Of a stretch of DNA of 64,000 nt, positions 1 through 8,476 are shown piece after piece. The notes under the pieces are model-generated. The model was not told the DNA's origin, searched no databases, and saw only the letters and a program-made list of their open reading frames with translations. Position 1 is the stretch's first letter. Each line of letters opens with the position of its first letter. The DNA is from Tissierellales bacterium. Its GTDB lineage: Bacteria; Bacillota; Clostridia; Tissierellales; Sedimentibacteraceae. The translations under genes were made by a program, and so were the position numbers. The stretch covers positions 62,001 through 126,000 of the forward strand of contig JAHDQO010000006.1 in NCBI GenBank assembly GCA_018433765.1. The letters run 5' to 3'.

Positions 1-1
1 T

Positions 2-244
2 GGAAGAAAAGATGGTGCTGTAAGCAAAGATGGACTAGTCATTGGAACTTATCTACACGGGATTTTTGACAATGACAGCTTTAGAAATAATTTATTAAAT
101 TATTTAGGTTCTAAGAAGAATATTGACATAAAAGAAACTTCTTTTAGCTATGCAGAACTTAAAGAAAAAGAATACGACAAACTTGCTAAAACATTTAGAG
201 AAAATGTTGATATAGAAGCAATAAAAAAAATTGTAGGAGTATAA
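2..244 (+). CDS. cbiP: Cobyric acid synthase, C-terminal end (partial)
   Basis: Only the last 80 codons are in the window; the gene starts upstream. The protein amidates side chains of adenosylcobyrinic acid a,c-diamide to give cobyric acid, in the cytoplasm. The visible segment holds GTYLHGIFDND, which matches the region of the glutamine amidotransferase domain that carries the catalytic His. The stop TAA ends one base before the ATG of cbiB, and the cbiB ribosome binding site lies inside the last codons, so the two are translationally coupled. The reading frame is open from base 2. The family is inferred from this tail plus the cbiB/cobD neighbours. Confidence 0.82.
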   Translation, partial: GRKDGAVSKDGLVIGTYLHGIFDNDSFRNNLLNYLGSKKNIDIKETSFSYAELKEKEYDKLAKTFRENVDIEAIKKIVGV

Positions 245-245
245 A

Positions 246-1190
246 ATGTACAAATTGTTAGCTGCAGCAGCAATTGATTTTGTGATTGGTGACCCTCATA
301 ATTTTCCGCATCCTGTTCGCTTTATAGGTAAAATTATATATTTTTATGAAAAGAAAATAAGAGAAATTTTTACAAATAATTTGAAACTTGGAGGACTTTT
401 TTTATGGTTGCTTTCCATCTTAACAACTGTCTTTATTACTAGTACTGTAATAGATATTTTACATATATTTCACCCTTTAGTAGCTTATATTTTTGAAATA
501 TATATCATTTATACTTGTATTGCAGCTAGGTGTCTGCACAAAGAAGCTTATAGAATTAAAAAATATTTACAGGAAAATGACATCATAACAGCTCGAAAAC
601 AGCTGTCCTATATAGTTGGAAGAGATACAGAAAACTTAAGCAGCAGCAGTATATCAAAAGCTGTAATAGAAACTGTCGCTGAGAATACTATCGACGGAGT
701 TATAGCACCATTATTTTTCATTATAATAGGTATATATTTTAAAATACCCGCGCAGATGGGGATTCTATATAAAACTGTAAATACACTTGATTCAATTGTA
801 GGTTATAATCAAGAACCATATAAAGATATAGGATATTTTTCAGCTAAAATTGATGATATATTTAACTTCATTCCAGCACGTCTTGGAAGCATTATTATGT
901 TAATTTCAGGTATTATATTGGATAAAGATATAAAAAACGGTTTTAGAATATTTAAAAGAGATAGATATAATCATAAAAGCCCTAATAGCGGACACTCAGA
1001 ATCTGTAATAGCAGGATTATTAAATATACAGCTAGGCGGTACAAACTATTATTTTGGAAAGAAAGTTGAAAAGCCTTATATCGGAGATAATTCAAGAGAT
1101 GTAACATTTAAGGATATTAATAATACAGTACATATAATGTATATCTCAGAAATAATTATATTGATAATAAGTTATTTAGTATTGATATAG
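246..1190 (+). CDS. cbiB: Adenosylcobinamide-phosphate synthase CbiB
   Basis: Integral membrane enzyme that attaches (R)-1-amino-2-propanol O-phosphate to adenosylcobyric acid, giving adenosylcobinamide phosphate. 314 residues, the normal family length. Family hallmarks are GDPHNFPHPVRFIG at residues 15-28 and ETVAENTIDGVIAPLF at 142-157. Hydrophobic segments lie near residues 50-90, 150-170, 210-225 and at the C-terminus. The start ATG follows GGAGTATAAA, with the Shine-Dalgarno inside the end of cbiP. Together with cobD downstream it forms the aminopropanol arm of cobalamin assembly. Confidence 0.93.
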   Translation: MYKLLAAAAIDFVIGDPHNFPHPVRFIGKIIYFYEKKIREIFTNNLKLGGLFLWLLSILTTVFITSTVIDILHIFHPLVAYIFEIYIIYTCIAARCLHKEAYRIKKYLQENDIITARKQLSYIVGRDTENLSSSSISKAVIETVAENTIDGVIAPLFFIIIGIYFKIPAQMGILYKTVNTLDSIVGYNQEPYKDIGYFSAKIDDIFNFIPARLGSIIMLISGIILDKDIKNGFRIFKRDRYNHKSPNSGHSESVIAGLLNIQLGGTNYYFGKKVEKPYIGDNSRDVTFKDINNTVHIMYISEIIILIISYLVLI

Positions 1191-1242
1191 TATTTTTAAT
1201 TTTTGTGCAAATATAATAAAGTAAAGAAAGGATAATGACATT

Positions 1243-2301
1243 ATGAATAAACACGGTGGATATTACGGTAAGAAAGAAGGAATGATTGACTTCAGTGTTA
1301 ATATAAATCCTTTAGGAACAAGTCCTTTTATCAAGGATAAGATAATAAACAGTATTGATAGATTAGATAAATATCCTGAAATTGACGGTATTTCAGCAAA
1401 AACTAGTATAGCTAAACATCTGGGTATATCTAAAGATAATATTATATTAGGTAATGGAGCTATTGAATTAATTTATTTATTTGCATCAACTCATAGTAAT
1501 AAAAAAGTATTAATTATACAGCCTACTTTTAATGAGTACGAAAGAGCCTTTAAAATGTCATCATCTAAAATATATTATTTTATAAATACTATAGAAAATA
1601 ATTTTAAGATATCAATTGAATCATTAGAGAAATATATATCAAAAATTTCACCTGATATTATTGTTTTATGCAATCCTAATAATCCTACAGGTGTATATAC
1701 CAATTACAGTACCATTGAGTACCTTTGCAGAAAGTTCAGCAATATAACATGGTTTATTGATGAATCTTTTATTGATTTTTCAAGAAAGCCTGATGGTTTA
1801 CATTTAATTAATAGATATAATATTTTCCTTCTAAGGTCAGTAACAAAGTTCCATGCACTTCCGGGACTTAGAGCAGGTTATGCAATTTCTAGCAAAAAAA
1901 TTATTGACTCAATGGCATCTTTCAAACAGCCTTGGTCAATAAACTTGCTAGCACTTAATGCTTTAAAAAATATTTTTTATGATAATGATTATAAACAAAA
2001 TACTTTTAACTGGTTAGAGAAAGAAAAAAGCTTTATATTTAATAATATTAGTAAAATGGATAATATTAAAATTCTTAATAGTGATACTAATTTCTTTTTA
2101 TGCATGCACAATAATATTACATCAGAGTATCTAAATAAAATATTAATAGATGATAATATTTATATTAGAACATGCAATGATTTTGTAGGACTAAATGAAA
2201 ACTATTTTAGAATAGCTGTAAAGCTTCACAACAGCAATGAGAAACTTATTGAAAAACTAGCTGACATCACATCAGATGCTTATCATAGTCTAAATAAATA
2301 A
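1243..2301 (+). CDS. cobD: Threonine-phosphate decarboxylase (CobD-type, PLP-dependent)
   Basis: Class I/II aminotransferase-fold protein of 352 residues. It decarboxylates L-threonine O-3-phosphate to the aminopropanol phosphate used by CbiB. Seen: N-terminal HGGYYGK, NPNNPTG at 144-150, the PLP-pocket Asp in FIDESF (near 173) and the Schiff-base Lys in SVTKFHALPGLRAGYA (K202). Distinguishing it from histidinol-phosphate aminotransferase rests on the cbiP-cbiB context and the HGG start, which are typical of CobD. Its last 35 bases overlap the 3' end of the convergent phosphatase gene. Confidence 0.88.
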   Translation: MNKHGGYYGKKEGMIDFSVNINPLGTSPFIKDKIINSIDRLDKYPEIDGISAKTSIAKHLGISKDNIILGNGAIELIYLFASTHSNKKVLIIQPTFNEYERAFKMSSSKIYYFINTIENNFKISIESLEKYISKISPDIIVLCNPNNPTGVYTNYSTIEYLCRKFSNITWFIDESFIDFSRKPDGLHLINRYNIFLLRSVTKFHALPGLRAGYAISSKKIIDSMASFKQPWSINLLALNALKNIFYDNDYKQNTFNWLEKEKSFIFNNISKMDNIKILNSDTNFFLCMHNNITSEYLNKILIDDNIYIRTCNDFVGLNENYFRIAVKLHNSNEKLIEKLADITSDAYHSLNK

Positions 2302-2872
2302 TTTTTTTATTTTGTCCATTTACTTCTATTTTTGATATAGAACCATTTTTTGTTACTTTCTTTTCCATCACTATTTTTTTAATATCTGTATTCATTAAAT
2401 AGTGTATATATAGCTCTATTACTGTTCCATGAGTTACTATTACTGTATTAGAATTATTATTTTTTATTATTTCATTTACTGTTTTAACTATCCTATTCAT
2501 TCCTTCTGTTAAACATTCACCATTAGGTATGTTGGACTTAAAACTTCTGTTAGTCCAATTTTCCCATTGTAAAGGAAATTTAGTCCTTATATCTTCATAC
2601 TTCATCCCTTCCCAATCGCCAAAACTAAATTCTTTTAGTTTACTGCATCTATCAATATTTAAGTTTAACATATTACCAACTATTTTAGCTGTATTATAAG
2701 CCCTATCAAGAGGACTAGAATATATTTTAGATATATTTTCATTGGCCAATTTTTTACCTAGGAGAAAAGCTTGCCTTTTACCTTCATCAGTTAATTTTGT
2801 GTTTATTGACCCCTGCATTCTATTTTCTAAATTCCAAAATGTTTGTCCATGTCTAGCAAAATATATATACAT
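2267..2872 (-). CDS. cobC: Histidine phosphatase family protein, probable alpha-ribazole phosphatase
   Basis: 201 residues, phosphoglycerate-mutase-like phosphatase. The N-terminus MYIYFARHGQTFWN carries the RHG phospho-acceptor motif (H8); the second catalytic His lies in VIVTHGTVIELY near residue 148. Members next to cobalamin genes usually dephosphorylate alpha-ribazole-5'-phosphate or cobalamin phosphate, which would complete the nucleotide loop; that assignment is inferred from location. It is convergent with cobD, with overlapping 3' ends, and sits 14 bases downstream of the alarmone synthetase gene on the same strand, so it may be co-transcribed with that gene. Confidence 0.72.
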   Translation of the reverse strand: MYIYFARHGQTFWNLENRMQGSINTKLTDEGKRQAFLLGKKLANENISKIYSSPLDRAYNTAKIVGNMLNLNIDRCSKLKEFSFGDWEGMKYEDIRTKFPLQWENWTNRSFKSNIPNGECLTEGMNRIVKTVNEIIKNNNSNTVIVTHGTVIELYIHYLMNTDIKKIVMEKKVTKNGSISKIEVNGQNKKIIYLDYDKHLM

Positions 2873-2886
2873 ATTATAATCCTCAT

Positions 2887-3687
2887 TTATTGTTCTTCCA
2901 GATAGTATTTCTGCATTAACTGCTCTAATTTTCTGTTCATATTTCTTAATTCCTCAACACTGCCCTTTTCCCTTATGTCTTGAAACTCTTTTTGTATTTT
3001 ATCTATATTATCAAAATTACCACTAAAATATAACAATTGTACCTTTTTTAATATTTTCGCTATTAAAGAAGATTTAATGATAAACAATTCTTGTGCATCT
3101 ACAATTTCATCCCTAATTTTTGACATCTCTTTATCAAGCATAAATGCAGCCTCAGCAGCGTTTTTAAGTCTCATTTTTATATCATCAGGAATATTTTTAT
3201 CAAATTTATAATTCAATGAATGTTCTATAGTAGCCCAAAAATTCATTGCTAATGTTCTTATTTGAATTTCTGCAAATATTTCTTTTTCACCGAAAGCTGT
3301 ATGTACAAAGTATTTTATTATTATATGATAACTTCTATAGCCACTTTCTTTTATATTATTAATATAGTCTCTTTCTTCTACTATTTTTAAATCCTTTCCA
3401 TTTCTGTTTCTTATTAATTTAACAACTTTGTCTATATCCTCAACCATCTGACAGATTATTCTTATGCCAGCTATGTCTTCAAGTTCTTCTAGATTATCAA
3501 ATGGTATTTCTCTTATTCTTGCTTTTTCAATAATACTAGATATTTTCTTTACCCTTCCTGTTACAAATTCTATAGGCGAATATTCGTCAGTATCTCTAAA
3601 TTCTTTCCTTATGCTTCTAAATTTTATTTTTAATTCTTGAACAGCTTGCTCGTAAGGTAATAAAAATTTATCCCAGTTCTTAATCAT
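2887..3687 (-). CDS. GTP pyrophosphokinase family, small alarmone synthetase (RelQ/YjbM-like)
   Basis: 266 residues with only the RelA/SpoT-type synthetase domain and no HD hydrolase or TGS/ACT regions, so it should make (p)ppGpp from GTP/GDP and ATP. Seen: GRVKKISSIIEKA from residue 44, LEDIAGIRI at 69-77, RDYINNIKESGYRSYH at 106-121 (G-loop/substrate region) and EIQIRTLAMNFWATIEH at 140-156. It is longer than classic RelQ (about 210), with an extra helical C-terminal tail after about 200 that probably mediates oligomerisation. The start follows GAGGTGA at good spacing. Confidence 0.85.
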   Translation of the reverse strand: MIKNWDKFLLPYEQAVQELKIKFRSIRKEFRDTDEYSPIEFVTGRVKKISSIIEKARIREIPFDNLEELEDIAGIRIICQMVEDIDKVVKLIRNRNGKDLKIVEERDYINNIKESGYRSYHIIIKYFVHTAFGEKEIFAEIQIRTLAMNFWATIEHSLNYKFDKNIPDDIKMRLKNAAEAAFMLDKEMSKIRDEIVDAQELFIIKSSLIAKILKKVQLLYFSGNFDNIDKIQKEFQDIREKGSVEELRNMNRKLEQLMQKYYLEEQ

Positions 3688-3829
3688 AAAAATTCACCTC
3701 TATTATTATTTCCCTCGCTTATATTATATTCAAAAGCTTGTAAAAATTAAAGTATTATTGTAATATATTTTATATATAATCAAAATAATTTACTTAACAC
3801 TAATTTAATAAAATAAAAAGGAGAAATTT

Positions 3830-4726
3830 ATGTACCTATTAACATACACTTATAGAAACAATCAAAATGTAGGTTTTTTATCTAAAAATAAAAATCATAT
3901 TATCCCTGTAGAAAATATTTTTAAGAAGTTAAATATATCAATACCTACAGATATGAACAGCATAATTGAGTTTTCAAATGATAAGTTAATTAAGGACATA
4001 AAAAATATTTTGCAAACTTATAACGAAGAGCTTTTTGATATGTCAGATGTTAAGATTAATGCTCCAATTCCTTATCCTAAAAGAAATTTGTTTTGTCTAG
4101 GAAAAAACTATTTAGATCATATAAATGAAGTAAAACATATGACTAATGTAGGAGTAGACATACCAAAACAGCCTATTTATTTTAGCAAAACTGCATTTCC
4201 AGCAGTAGGAATTAATGATAATATTTTAAGTCATAAAAATATTACAGAAAGTATTGATTATGAAGTAGAACTAGCTATTATAATAGGAAAAGCTGGTAAG
4301 AATATAGACGTAAATAAAGCTGAAGAATACATTTTTGGTTATACTATTGCCAATGATGTTTCAGCAAGAGATTTACAAATGAGTCATATACAATGGCATA
4401 AAGGAAAATGTTTAGATACATTTTGTCCTATGGGACCTTTTATAGTTCATAAATCTGAACTACCACTTCCACTTGATTTAGAAATTAAATGTTCTATCAA
4501 TGGTGAAATAAGACAATCTTCTAAAACTTCTAATATGATATTTGACATTCCTTATATCATAAGCAATCTCTCAAAAGGTATTACACTTTACCCCGGAGAC
4601 ATAATTTTAACAGGTACACCTTCAGGAGTAGGAATGGGATTTAAACCTCCTAAATTTTTGAAAGCAGGCGATATAATAGATTGTTATATTGAAAAAATCG
4701 GAACTCTAACTAATATAGTAAAATAA
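3830..4726 (+). CDS. Fumarylacetoacetate hydrolase (FAH) family protein
   Basis: 298 residues, FAH fold. Members hydrolyse or decarboxylate C-C bonds of acylpyruvates and related diketo acids using a divalent metal. The metal-binding acidic residues appear as SIDYEVELA (E145, E147) and TIANDVSARDLQ (D176); LTGTPSGVGMG lies near the C-terminus and is also conserved. An N-terminal extension of about 80 residues precedes the core. It stands alone, divergent from the alarmone synthetase, with AAAGGAG upstream of the ATG. Substrate cannot be told; acylpyruvase or oxaloacetate decarboxylase-like activity is typical of this subgroup. Confidence 0.85.
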   Translation: MYLLTYTYRNNQNVGFLSKNKNHIIPVENIFKKLNISIPTDMNSIIEFSNDKLIKDIKNILQTYNEELFDMSDVKINAPIPYPKRNLFCLGKNYLDHINEVKHMTNVGVDIPKQPIYFSKTAFPAVGINDNILSHKNITESIDYEVELAIIIGKAGKNIDVNKAEEYIFGYTIANDVSARDLQMSHIQWHKGKCLDTFCPMGPFIVHKSELPLPLDLEIKCSINGEIRQSSKTSNMIFDIPYIISNLSKGITLYPGDIILTGTPSGVGMGFKPPKFLKAGDIIDCYIEKIGTLTNIVK

Positions 4727-4738
4727 TAATTAACATTA

Positions 4739-5122
4739 TTAGAAGATGTTTTCTAATGTCAAGCATTCACCTTCTTTTACTATTTTAAATCTGTACTTCA
4801 ATTCCTCTATTTGTGCAAGAGATAGAGGAGTCTCTTTTTCTTTTATATATTTGTTTAATCTGTTTATTGTAATATCAATCTCATTTACATGATGTTGATT
4901 TAAAAAATATATCCATAATTTTCTAGTGCTTTCCCATTTATCCATATATGAACTCATTTTTAAATTAGCCTCATCCCAATTTTGCTCATTAACTATTTGT
5001 GTTAATCCCTCTAACTCATTCCAATAATATAAATAAGTATCTTCTATAGAATAATAATAGAATCCAAACCATATTAATATTATTACTATTACGCTTACTA
5101 AACAAATTATAACAGATCTCAT
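4739..5122 (-). CDS. DUF4363 family membrane-anchored protein
   Basis: 127 residues. One N-terminal transmembrane helix (about 4-25) is followed by an extracytoplasmic helical region rich in Trp and charged residues. No catalytic motif is visible. It starts inside the stop of the DUF421 gene (4-base overlap), and this DUF421-DUF4363 pairing is a familiar arrangement in spore-forming Firmicutes. The two are therefore probably co-translated and may act together at the membrane. The function is unknown; the call rests on size, topology and pairing. Confidence 0.62.
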   Translation of the reverse strand: MRSVIICLVSVIVIILIWFGFYYYSIEDTYLYYWNELEGLTQIVNEQNWDEANLKMSSYMDKWESTRKLWIYFLNQHHVNEIDITINRLNKYIKEKETPLSLAQIEELKYRFKIVKEGECLTLENIF

Positions 5123-5769
5123 TTTTGTTCCTCTCTTTTATAAAATGTGAATGCATCATCTTCATCAATAAATCCATATATAACATCTCTTACAGACAAA
5201 CTTTTTTTCATTAATTCAGAATATATTAAATCTTTTGATATTTTATATTTATTAACATTTTCATCTAGCAGTTTTCCATCTAGAATAACAGAGATTGGGA
5301 TTCTTTTACATGTTTGAGCAGGTACCTCTTGAGGAGCAATAACACTCATTTGCCCATTTGTTTCTATTAGCACATAATCTACATCATCTACGCTTTTATA
5401 CCCTTTTACTCTTAACTGTTCTAATATGTCATTTATATTAATTCGCAACCTCTTCATCTCTTTAACATTGAATCTTCCGTGGTCTATGAGTATTATTGGT
5501 TTTCCACATATTACACCTCTTAATTTGTTACTTTTTTGAGTAATTGAAGAAATAATAACTTGAAGAGTCATTAATGTGATTATAGCTATAGGACCATGGA
5601 TTAAAGGAGCATCTAAATCTTCCATAGGCAGTACTGCTAGTTCAGCCATCATTAATGTTACAACCACATCAAATGGCTGCAACTCTCCTAATTCTCCTTT
5701 ACCCATTATTCTCATTGATATTAGTACAACTAAATATAAAATAATTGCTCTTATTAAAACTATAATCAT
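5119..5769 (-). CDS. DUF421 domain membrane protein (YetF-like)
   Basis: About 216 residues. Three transmembrane helices in the first ~90 residues are followed by the soluble DUF421 domain, with RGVICGKPIILIDHGRF and LRVKGYKSVDDVDYVLIETNGQMSV typical of the YetF/YkjA/YrbG family. In bacilli several such proteins are associated with spores or the envelope, but no activity is known. A GTG five codons upstream gives a longer frame, but ATG at 5769 follows GAGGGG at ideal spacing, so I prefer it. Overlaps the DUF4363 gene by 4 bases. Confidence 0.82.
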   Translation of the reverse strand: MIIVLIRAIILYLVVLISMRIMGKGELGELQPFDVVVTLMMAELAVLPMEDLDAPLIHGPIAIITLMTLQVIISSITQKSNKLRGVICGKPIILIDHGRFNVKEMKRLRININDILEQLRVKGYKSVDDVDYVLIETNGQMSVIAPQEVPAQTCKRIPISVILDGKLLDENVNKYKISKDLIYSELMKKSLSVRDVIYGFIDEDDAFTFYKREEQK

Positions 5770-5796
5770 AAATAAACCCCTCACAACATAATTGAT

Positions 5797-5880
5797 AATG
5801 TTTTACGTAAGTAAAACTTCCATGTTTCTCGTTACTATTTACTCGTTTTTCGTTCATAAAGCTTTATACCTAGTTACTTA
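5797..5880. repeat. Copy of GTAAA/TTTAC mini-hairpin intergenic repeat
   Basis: A 7-bp stem GTTTTAC / GTAAAAC with a 4-base loop lies at 5800-5817 and is followed by GTTACT.. ACTCG.. CGTT runs. In reverse complement the module reads like the repeats at 51,060-51,260 and 61,960-62,025 (ACGAGTAAC followed by a TTTAC-N4-GTAAA hairpin). It is non-coding and lies upstream of the DUF421 gene. Confidence 0.55.
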
Positions 5881-5895
5881 GTATGCCCAAAAAAC

Positions 5896-5932
5896 AAAAA
5901 AGAAATTTGGAATAACCAAATTTCTTTTTATT
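5896..5932 (-). terminator. Intrinsic terminator (bidirectional) after asd
   Basis: Perfect 10-bp stem AGAAATTTGG / CCAAATTTCT (5901-5910, 5916-5925) with a 5-base loop, flanked by A-run and T-run on the two sides. It lies 90 bases beyond the asd stop on the minus strand, so it most likely ends the lysC-asd transcript. Confidence 0.75.
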
Positions 5933-6012
5933 TTTTATTTTTTAATTTATAATTTTAAATTCTACATTTTGCATTTTGCATTTGTATTAAATTTTGCATT
6001 TTAAATTTTAAA
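5933..6012. repeat. Low-complexity CATTTTGCATTTT-type tail
   Basis: The 80 bases between the terminator and the asd stop consist of reiterated TTTTGCATTTT / TTTTAAATTTTAAATT units. A very similar run occurs at 62,085-62,120, next to another mini-hairpin repeat. No gene is seen. Confidence 0.45.
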
Positions 6013-6015
6013 TTC

Positions 6016-7017
6016 TTAATTTATTAAGAGTTCAGCTATTTGAACTGCATTTGTTGCAGCTCCTTTTCTTATCTGGTCACCACAGCACCAGAGAACTAAC
6101 GAATTATCTGCACTTATATCTTTTCTTACTCTTCCAACATATATTAAATCTTGATTTGAAGAATCTAATGGCATTGGATATTCTTTATTGTTAGGATTAT
6201 CTATTAATTTAACACCTTCAGCTTTTGCTAATAATTCTCTTGCTTTTTCTGGTGTTATTTCTTTATCAGTTTCAATAGTAATAGACTCTGAATGGCTTCT
6301 ATACACAGGAACTCGTATACAAGTACAATTAACCTTTAGATCCTTATTTCCAAGGATTTTTCTTCCCTCATTTTGCATTTTCATTTCTTCTTGAGAATAT
6401 CCCACTTCATCAAAATCGCCTATATGAGGTATTAAATTAAATGCTATTTGATGTTGAAAAGTTTTAATATCAATTTCTTTATTATTGCTTATAGCTTCAA
6501 CTTGATTTTTTAACTCATTTAAGCCACTTATTCCAGCTCCTGATACAGCTTGATAAGTTGAAACTATCATTCTATTAATTTTTGAATATTTATTTAGTTC
6601 ATTTATAGCAGTCACTGCTATTATTGTCGAACAATTAGGATTTGATATGATTCCATTGTGTTTATTGATATCTTGTGGATTAACTTCTGGAACTATTAAA
6701 GGTACATCATCACATAATCTAAAAGCACTGCTATTGTCTATTACGACAGCTCCACTTTTTACAGCTGCTGGTGAAAGTTTTTTACTAATGCCATTACCCA
6801 CAGCAGATAATACAATATCTATATCTTTAAAAGAGTCTTCTTTTGCTTCTTCAACTATTACATCATTACCCTTAAAATTTATTGTACCTCCTACACTCCT
6901 TTTACTAGCAAGAAGTTTAATATTCTTTACAGGAAAATTTCTCTCCTCAAGTATTTTTAACATTTCTCTTCCAACTACACCTGTTGCACCAAGTATAGCT
7001 ACATTGAATTTAGTCAT
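6016..7017 (-). CDS. asd: Aspartate-semialdehyde dehydrogenase
   Basis: 333 residues. NADPH-dependent reduction of aspartyl phosphate to aspartate semialdehyde, the branch point to lysine/DAP, threonine and methionine. Seen: Rossmann motif GATGVVGRE at 10-18, active-site Cys in SNPNCSTI (C129), and a catalytic-region His in VYRSHSESITIE near 240. Length is normal. It lies 92 bases downstream of the aspartokinase gene, and both are read from the SAM-riboswitch leader at 8.3-8.4 kb, so the pair is probably tuned to methionine supply. Confidence 0.95.
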   Translation of the reverse strand: MTKFNVAILGATGVVGREMLKILEERNFPVKNIKLLASKRSVGGTINFKGNDVIVEEAKEDSFKDIDIVLSAVGNGISKKLSPAAVKSGAVVIDNSSAFRLCDDVPLIVPEVNPQDINKHNGIISNPNCSTIIAVTAINELNKYSKINRMIVSTYQAVSGAGISGLNELKNQVEAISNNKEIDIKTFQHQIAFNLIPHIGDFDEVGYSQEEMKMQNEGRKILGNKDLKVNCTCIRVPVYRSHSESITIETDKEITPEKARELLAKAEGVKLIDNPNNKEYPMPLDSSNQDLIYVGRVRKDISADNSLVLWCCGDQIRKGAATNAVQIAELLIN

Positions 7018-7109
7018 TTCTTTCCCTCCATAAATTAATTGTTTTGTAGGCGGTTATAGAATGTGTAACCTTTTTTACACTTTCATTTAATAATCACCTA
7101 TTAATTATT

Positions 7110-8117
7110 TTAAGCTAAGTTTCTTAAAGCTTTGGTTTTACTTATAATGATAAACTCATGCAAATTATTTATTATTTTATCTGCTTCCTTGCTGTCTACA
7201 ATAAAACTGATGCATTGCTCTTTAAATTTATAATTTATATATTCAAATTTTTTCCCTTTTAGATATTTTACAATATCTTGATTGTTTTCATAAGACATAT
7301 TTTGGCCTATTATACTTACAACAGATTTGTCTGCAATATCAGAATTATTTTTAGTTATTGATTGAATGCCTTTTTCATCTTTAACATTAGTAATAAAAGT
7401 GCCTATACAATTACTAAAAGTAGATTTTACATAAAGTTTCGTTCTTTTCACCTTCTGTGCAATTTTAACAGCCCTAGGATGAACAACTTTTGCTCCTTTT
7501 TCAGCTAGTTTACAGCAGCTTTCATAGCTTATTTGTTCTATTAACTTTGCATCCTTGACTTTACAAGGATCAGCTGTCATTACTCCATCAACATCTGTAT
7601 AAATAAGAGTTTTTTCTGCTTCTAGTTCTGCACCAAGTACTACAGCCGATATATCACTTCCTCCTCTACCAAGAGTTGTCACATCACCGCTTTTTGATAC
7701 TCCTTGTGAACCTGCAATAATAGGAATTTTTCCCTCATTTAGATACTTTTTTATTCTATTAGTATCTATATATTCTATTTTAGCGTCAAAATAATTACAA
7801 TTTGTTACTATGCCAGCTTGCTGACCTGTTAAGCTAACAGCTTTATAACCTCTGCTTGTTAAGGTTGACGCTATAATAGATGCTGATATTATCTCTCCAC
7901 AAGAATAAATCATATCCATTTCTCTTTTATTCTCTTTATTAACTAAATTTAATAATGTATCTGTAGCATATGGTTCACCACATCTTCCCATAGCTGACAC
8001 AATGACTACTACTTGATATCCCTCTTCTTTTGCTTTAATTATCTTTTCATAAACAAATTCTCTAGCTTCTTTTGTTGCTACTGATGTGCCCCCAAATTTC
8101 TGTACGACAATCTCCAT
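7110..8117 (-). CDS. Aspartate kinase, short form
   Basis: 335 residues. Phosphorylates aspartate, the first step of the aspartate family pathway. The N-terminal amino-acid-kinase domain shows KFGGTSV (7-13), TLGRGGSDISAVVLGA and TDVDGVMTADP. After the kinase domain only about 85 residues remain (one reduced ACT-like unit), whereas lysine-sensitive LysC enzymes carry two ACT domains and exceed 400 residues. Feedback control may thus be weakened and replaced by the SAM riboswitch in its leader; that link is inference. GGAGGC precedes the ATG. It could be called lysC- or dapG-like. Confidence 0.88.
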   Translation of the reverse strand: MEIVVQKFGGTSVATKEAREFVYEKIIKAKEEGYQVVVIVSAMGRCGEPYATDTLLNLVNKENKREMDMIYSCGEIISASIIASTLTSRGYKAVSLTGQQAGIVTNCNYFDAKIEYIDTNRIKKYLNEGKIPIIAGSQGVSKSGDVTTLGRGGSDISAVVLGAELEAEKTLIYTDVDGVMTADPCKVKDAKLIEQISYESCCKLAEKGAKVVHPRAVKIAQKVKRTKLYVKSTFSNCIGTFITNVKDEKGIQSITKNNSDIADKSVVSIIGQNMSYENNQDIVKYLKGKKFEYINYKFKEQCISFIVDSKEADKIINNLHEFIIISKTKALRNLA

Positions 8118-8274
8118 TTATTATGCCTCCGTTATTCATTAAATTATAACAGGTTTTTAATATTTTTCAAGGATTTTTTGTTTTAATTTTTTCAACAACT
8201 GTATTTGCTATAAATACAGTTTATTTATTTTTTTCAAAATAAATAATACGATATGCATTATTCTCCTTTTATAA

Positions 8275-8425
8275 TATAAAAAACCTTCTCAAAGAGAAGG
8301 CATTTTTCTTGCCTTCTCATCTTCCAAAGCTCTGCTTTGCTGGAATTGGCACCTTTCATAACATATTGTCTGTAGGTTGCCGAGATATCAACGGGCCAGT
8401 CCCTCCATCTCTCTTGATAAGAAGT
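8275..8425 (-). ncRNA. SAM-I (S-box) riboswitch with terminator, leader of aspartokinase-asd
   Basis: Read on the minus strand, the leader has the S-box order: CTTATCAAGAGAG (8421 downward), GGAGGGACTGGCCC, CTCGGCAACC, AAGGTGCCAATTCC and a closing GATGAGAAG that pairs with CTTCTTATC to form P1 (8313-8425). It is followed by competing hairpins: an antiterminator-like GAGAAGGC / GCCTTCTC and a terminator CCTTCTC-TTT-GAGAAGG with a T-run (8275-8300). When SAM is high the terminator should form and shut off aspartokinase and asd. A further 10-bp hairpin (8197-8221) lies between this leader and the aspartokinase gene. Confidence 0.93.
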
Positions 8426-8447
8426 GTTTCTTATTTTATTTATGATA

Positions 8448-8476
8448 ATTTTAAACCGTTTATTATTCGCTGTCAA
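8448..8476 (-). promoter_or_regulatory. Sigma-A promoter of the riboswitch-aspartokinase-asd unit
   Basis: On the minus strand TTGACA (8476-8471), a 17-base spacer and TAAAAT (8453-8448) form a near-consensus promoter. The -35 hexamer is inside the last codons (Leu-Asp-Ser) of the upstream DUF4015 gene. Transcription would begin about 15 bases before the S-box P1 helix. Confidence 0.78.

Noticed and set aside
8258-8476. 72-codon open frames on both strands
   Set aside because: They coincide with the SAM-I riboswitch and its terminator; the RNA structure accounts for the sequence.
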